A model generated the notes under the pieces. That model did not search any database. It saw only the letters and a list, made by a program, of their open reading frames with translations, and had not been told where the DNA came from. From assembly GCA_946611835.1 (NCBI GenBank), contig CAMOEE010000142.1:1-6546 (forward strand): a DNA stretch of 6,546 nucleotides. Direction: 5' to 3'. This document shows positions 5,960 to 6,546 of this stretch, piece after piece. The DNA comes from an uncultured Treponema sp. (lineage in GTDB: Bacteria; Spirochaetota; Spirochaetia; Treponematales; Treponemataceae). How positions within the stretch are numbered: position 1 is the first letter of the stretch; every line of letters begins with the position of its first letter. Both the position numbers and the translations under genes were made by a program.

Positions 5960-6546
5960 TTAATGTACCTCGTACTCTACGTCGTCGGCACTGCCTTTGT
6001 CGAACTTGCTTCCGCCATTAGCATTGTCAGCGTTTCCGGCATTTGCTCCTGCATCGGCTCCTGGCTGTGCACCGGCAGCAGCACCCTGAGCCCCCTGCTG
6101 CTTGTAGACTTCCTCGGCAATTTTGTAAGAAGCGTTCTTCAAAGCCTCTGTTTTTGCCTTGATGTCATCTGTGTTGTTTCCTTCGATTGCCTTTTTGAGG
6201 GCTGCAACTGCGTCTTCGATTGCCTGTTTGTCGGCACCGCTGATTTTATCGCCGAGCTCTTTCATGCTCTTTTCTGTCTGGTAAACAAGGCTGTCTGCCT
6301 CATTCTTGACATCGATTGCCTCACGCTGTTTTTTGTCTGCCTCTGCGTTTGCCTCAGCATCTTTTACCATGCGGTTGATTTCTTCTTCGCTCAAGCCGCT
6401 TGATGAAGTAATCTGGATGTGCTGCTCTTTGCCTGTTCCCAGGTCTTTTGCGCTAACATGAACGATACCGTTTGCATCGATATCGAATGTAACTTCAATC
6501 TGTGGAACACCACGAGGAGCTGCCGGAATACCCACCAGGTCAAAGT
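5960..6546 (-). CDS. dnaK: Chaperone protein DnaK (Hsp70), C-terminal part (cut by window edge)
   Basis: The frame enters from the right edge and ends at the TAA at 5962-5960, giving about 195 residues, or roughly the last third of the protein. The N-terminal ATPase domain lies outside. FDLVGIPAAPRGVPQIEVTFDIDANGIVHVSAKD is the hallmark end of the beta substrate-binding domain. It is followed by KEQHIQITSSSGLSEEEI and the helical lid (about 95 residues rich in K, E and A), then a low-complexity Ala/Gly/Asn/Gln linker (GAQGAAAGAQPGADAGANAG) and the acidic tail DDVEYEVH. DnaK binds exposed hydrophobic stretches of client proteins in the cytoplasm in an ATP-driven cycle with DnaJ and GrpE. Valine at GTG 6535 is internal, not a start. 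dnaJ follows 250 bases downstream, the usual order. No CIRCE element is seen here; it would lie upstream, outside the window. Confidence 0.97.
   Translation of the reverse strand, partial: FDLVGIPAAPRGVPQIEVTFDIDANGIVHVSAKDLGTGKEQHIQITSSSGLSEEEINRMVKDAEANAEADKKQREAIDVKNEADSLVYQTEKSMKELGDKISGADKQAIEDAVAALKKAIEGNNTDDIKAKTEALKNASYKIAEEVYKQQGAQGAAAGAQPGADAGANAGNADNANGGSKFDKGSADDVEYEVH

Noticed and set aside
5963..6403. A 146-codon plus-strand frame, Cys- and Leu-rich
   Set aside because: It is antisense to the DnaK lid and tail; the Cys/Leu-rich make-up is the complement of Ala/Lys/Glu codons.

Overview
The window holds five protein genes, all on the minus strand, so transcription runs from position 6546 down to 1. 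The right third is the end of a heat-shock chaperone operon: the C-terminal part of dnaK (cut by the window edge) and a complete dnaJ. The left two thirds carry three accessory genes. The first is a soluble protein with an FlhB/YscU-like domain, an unassigned middle domain and ankyrin repeats. The second is a very long Sel1-repeat protein. The third is the N-terminal part of a two-helix membrane protein that resembles the RipA family. No tRNA, rRNA, CRISPR array or recognisable transposase gene is visible.

Organism: a bacterium with dnaK-dnaJ order. The chaperone genes are visibly richer in G+C than the A+T-rich accessory genes. The style of the DnaJ and DnaK proteins, and the FlhB-like domain (expected in a flagellated lineage), would suit a Treponema-like spirochaete. 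This is an impression from the proteins only, not a database result.

Layout from right to left: dnaK C-terminus (6546-5960); a 245-251 bp spacer with short tandem repeats and a 123-bp inverted-repeat element; dnaJ (5708-4542); a spacer with a plain hairpin and a strong Rho-independent terminator, followed at once by a likely promoter; the FlhB-like/ankyrin gene (4347-3088); an 81-bp spacer with a good sigma-70-like promoter; the Sel1-repeat gene (3006-574); a 34-bp gap; the RipA-like membrane protein gene (539-1, continuing outside).

How they work together: DnaK and DnaJ are partners in ATP-driven protein folding. The terminator after dnaJ separates this housekeeping unit from the accessory genes. 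The accessory genes are closely spaced with no terminator visible between them, so they may form one transcription unit with an internal promoter. Ankyrin and Sel1 arrays are protein-binding scaffolds. Together with a small membrane protein they could form an interaction or immunity module, but no toxin or enzyme in the window shows what it acts on.
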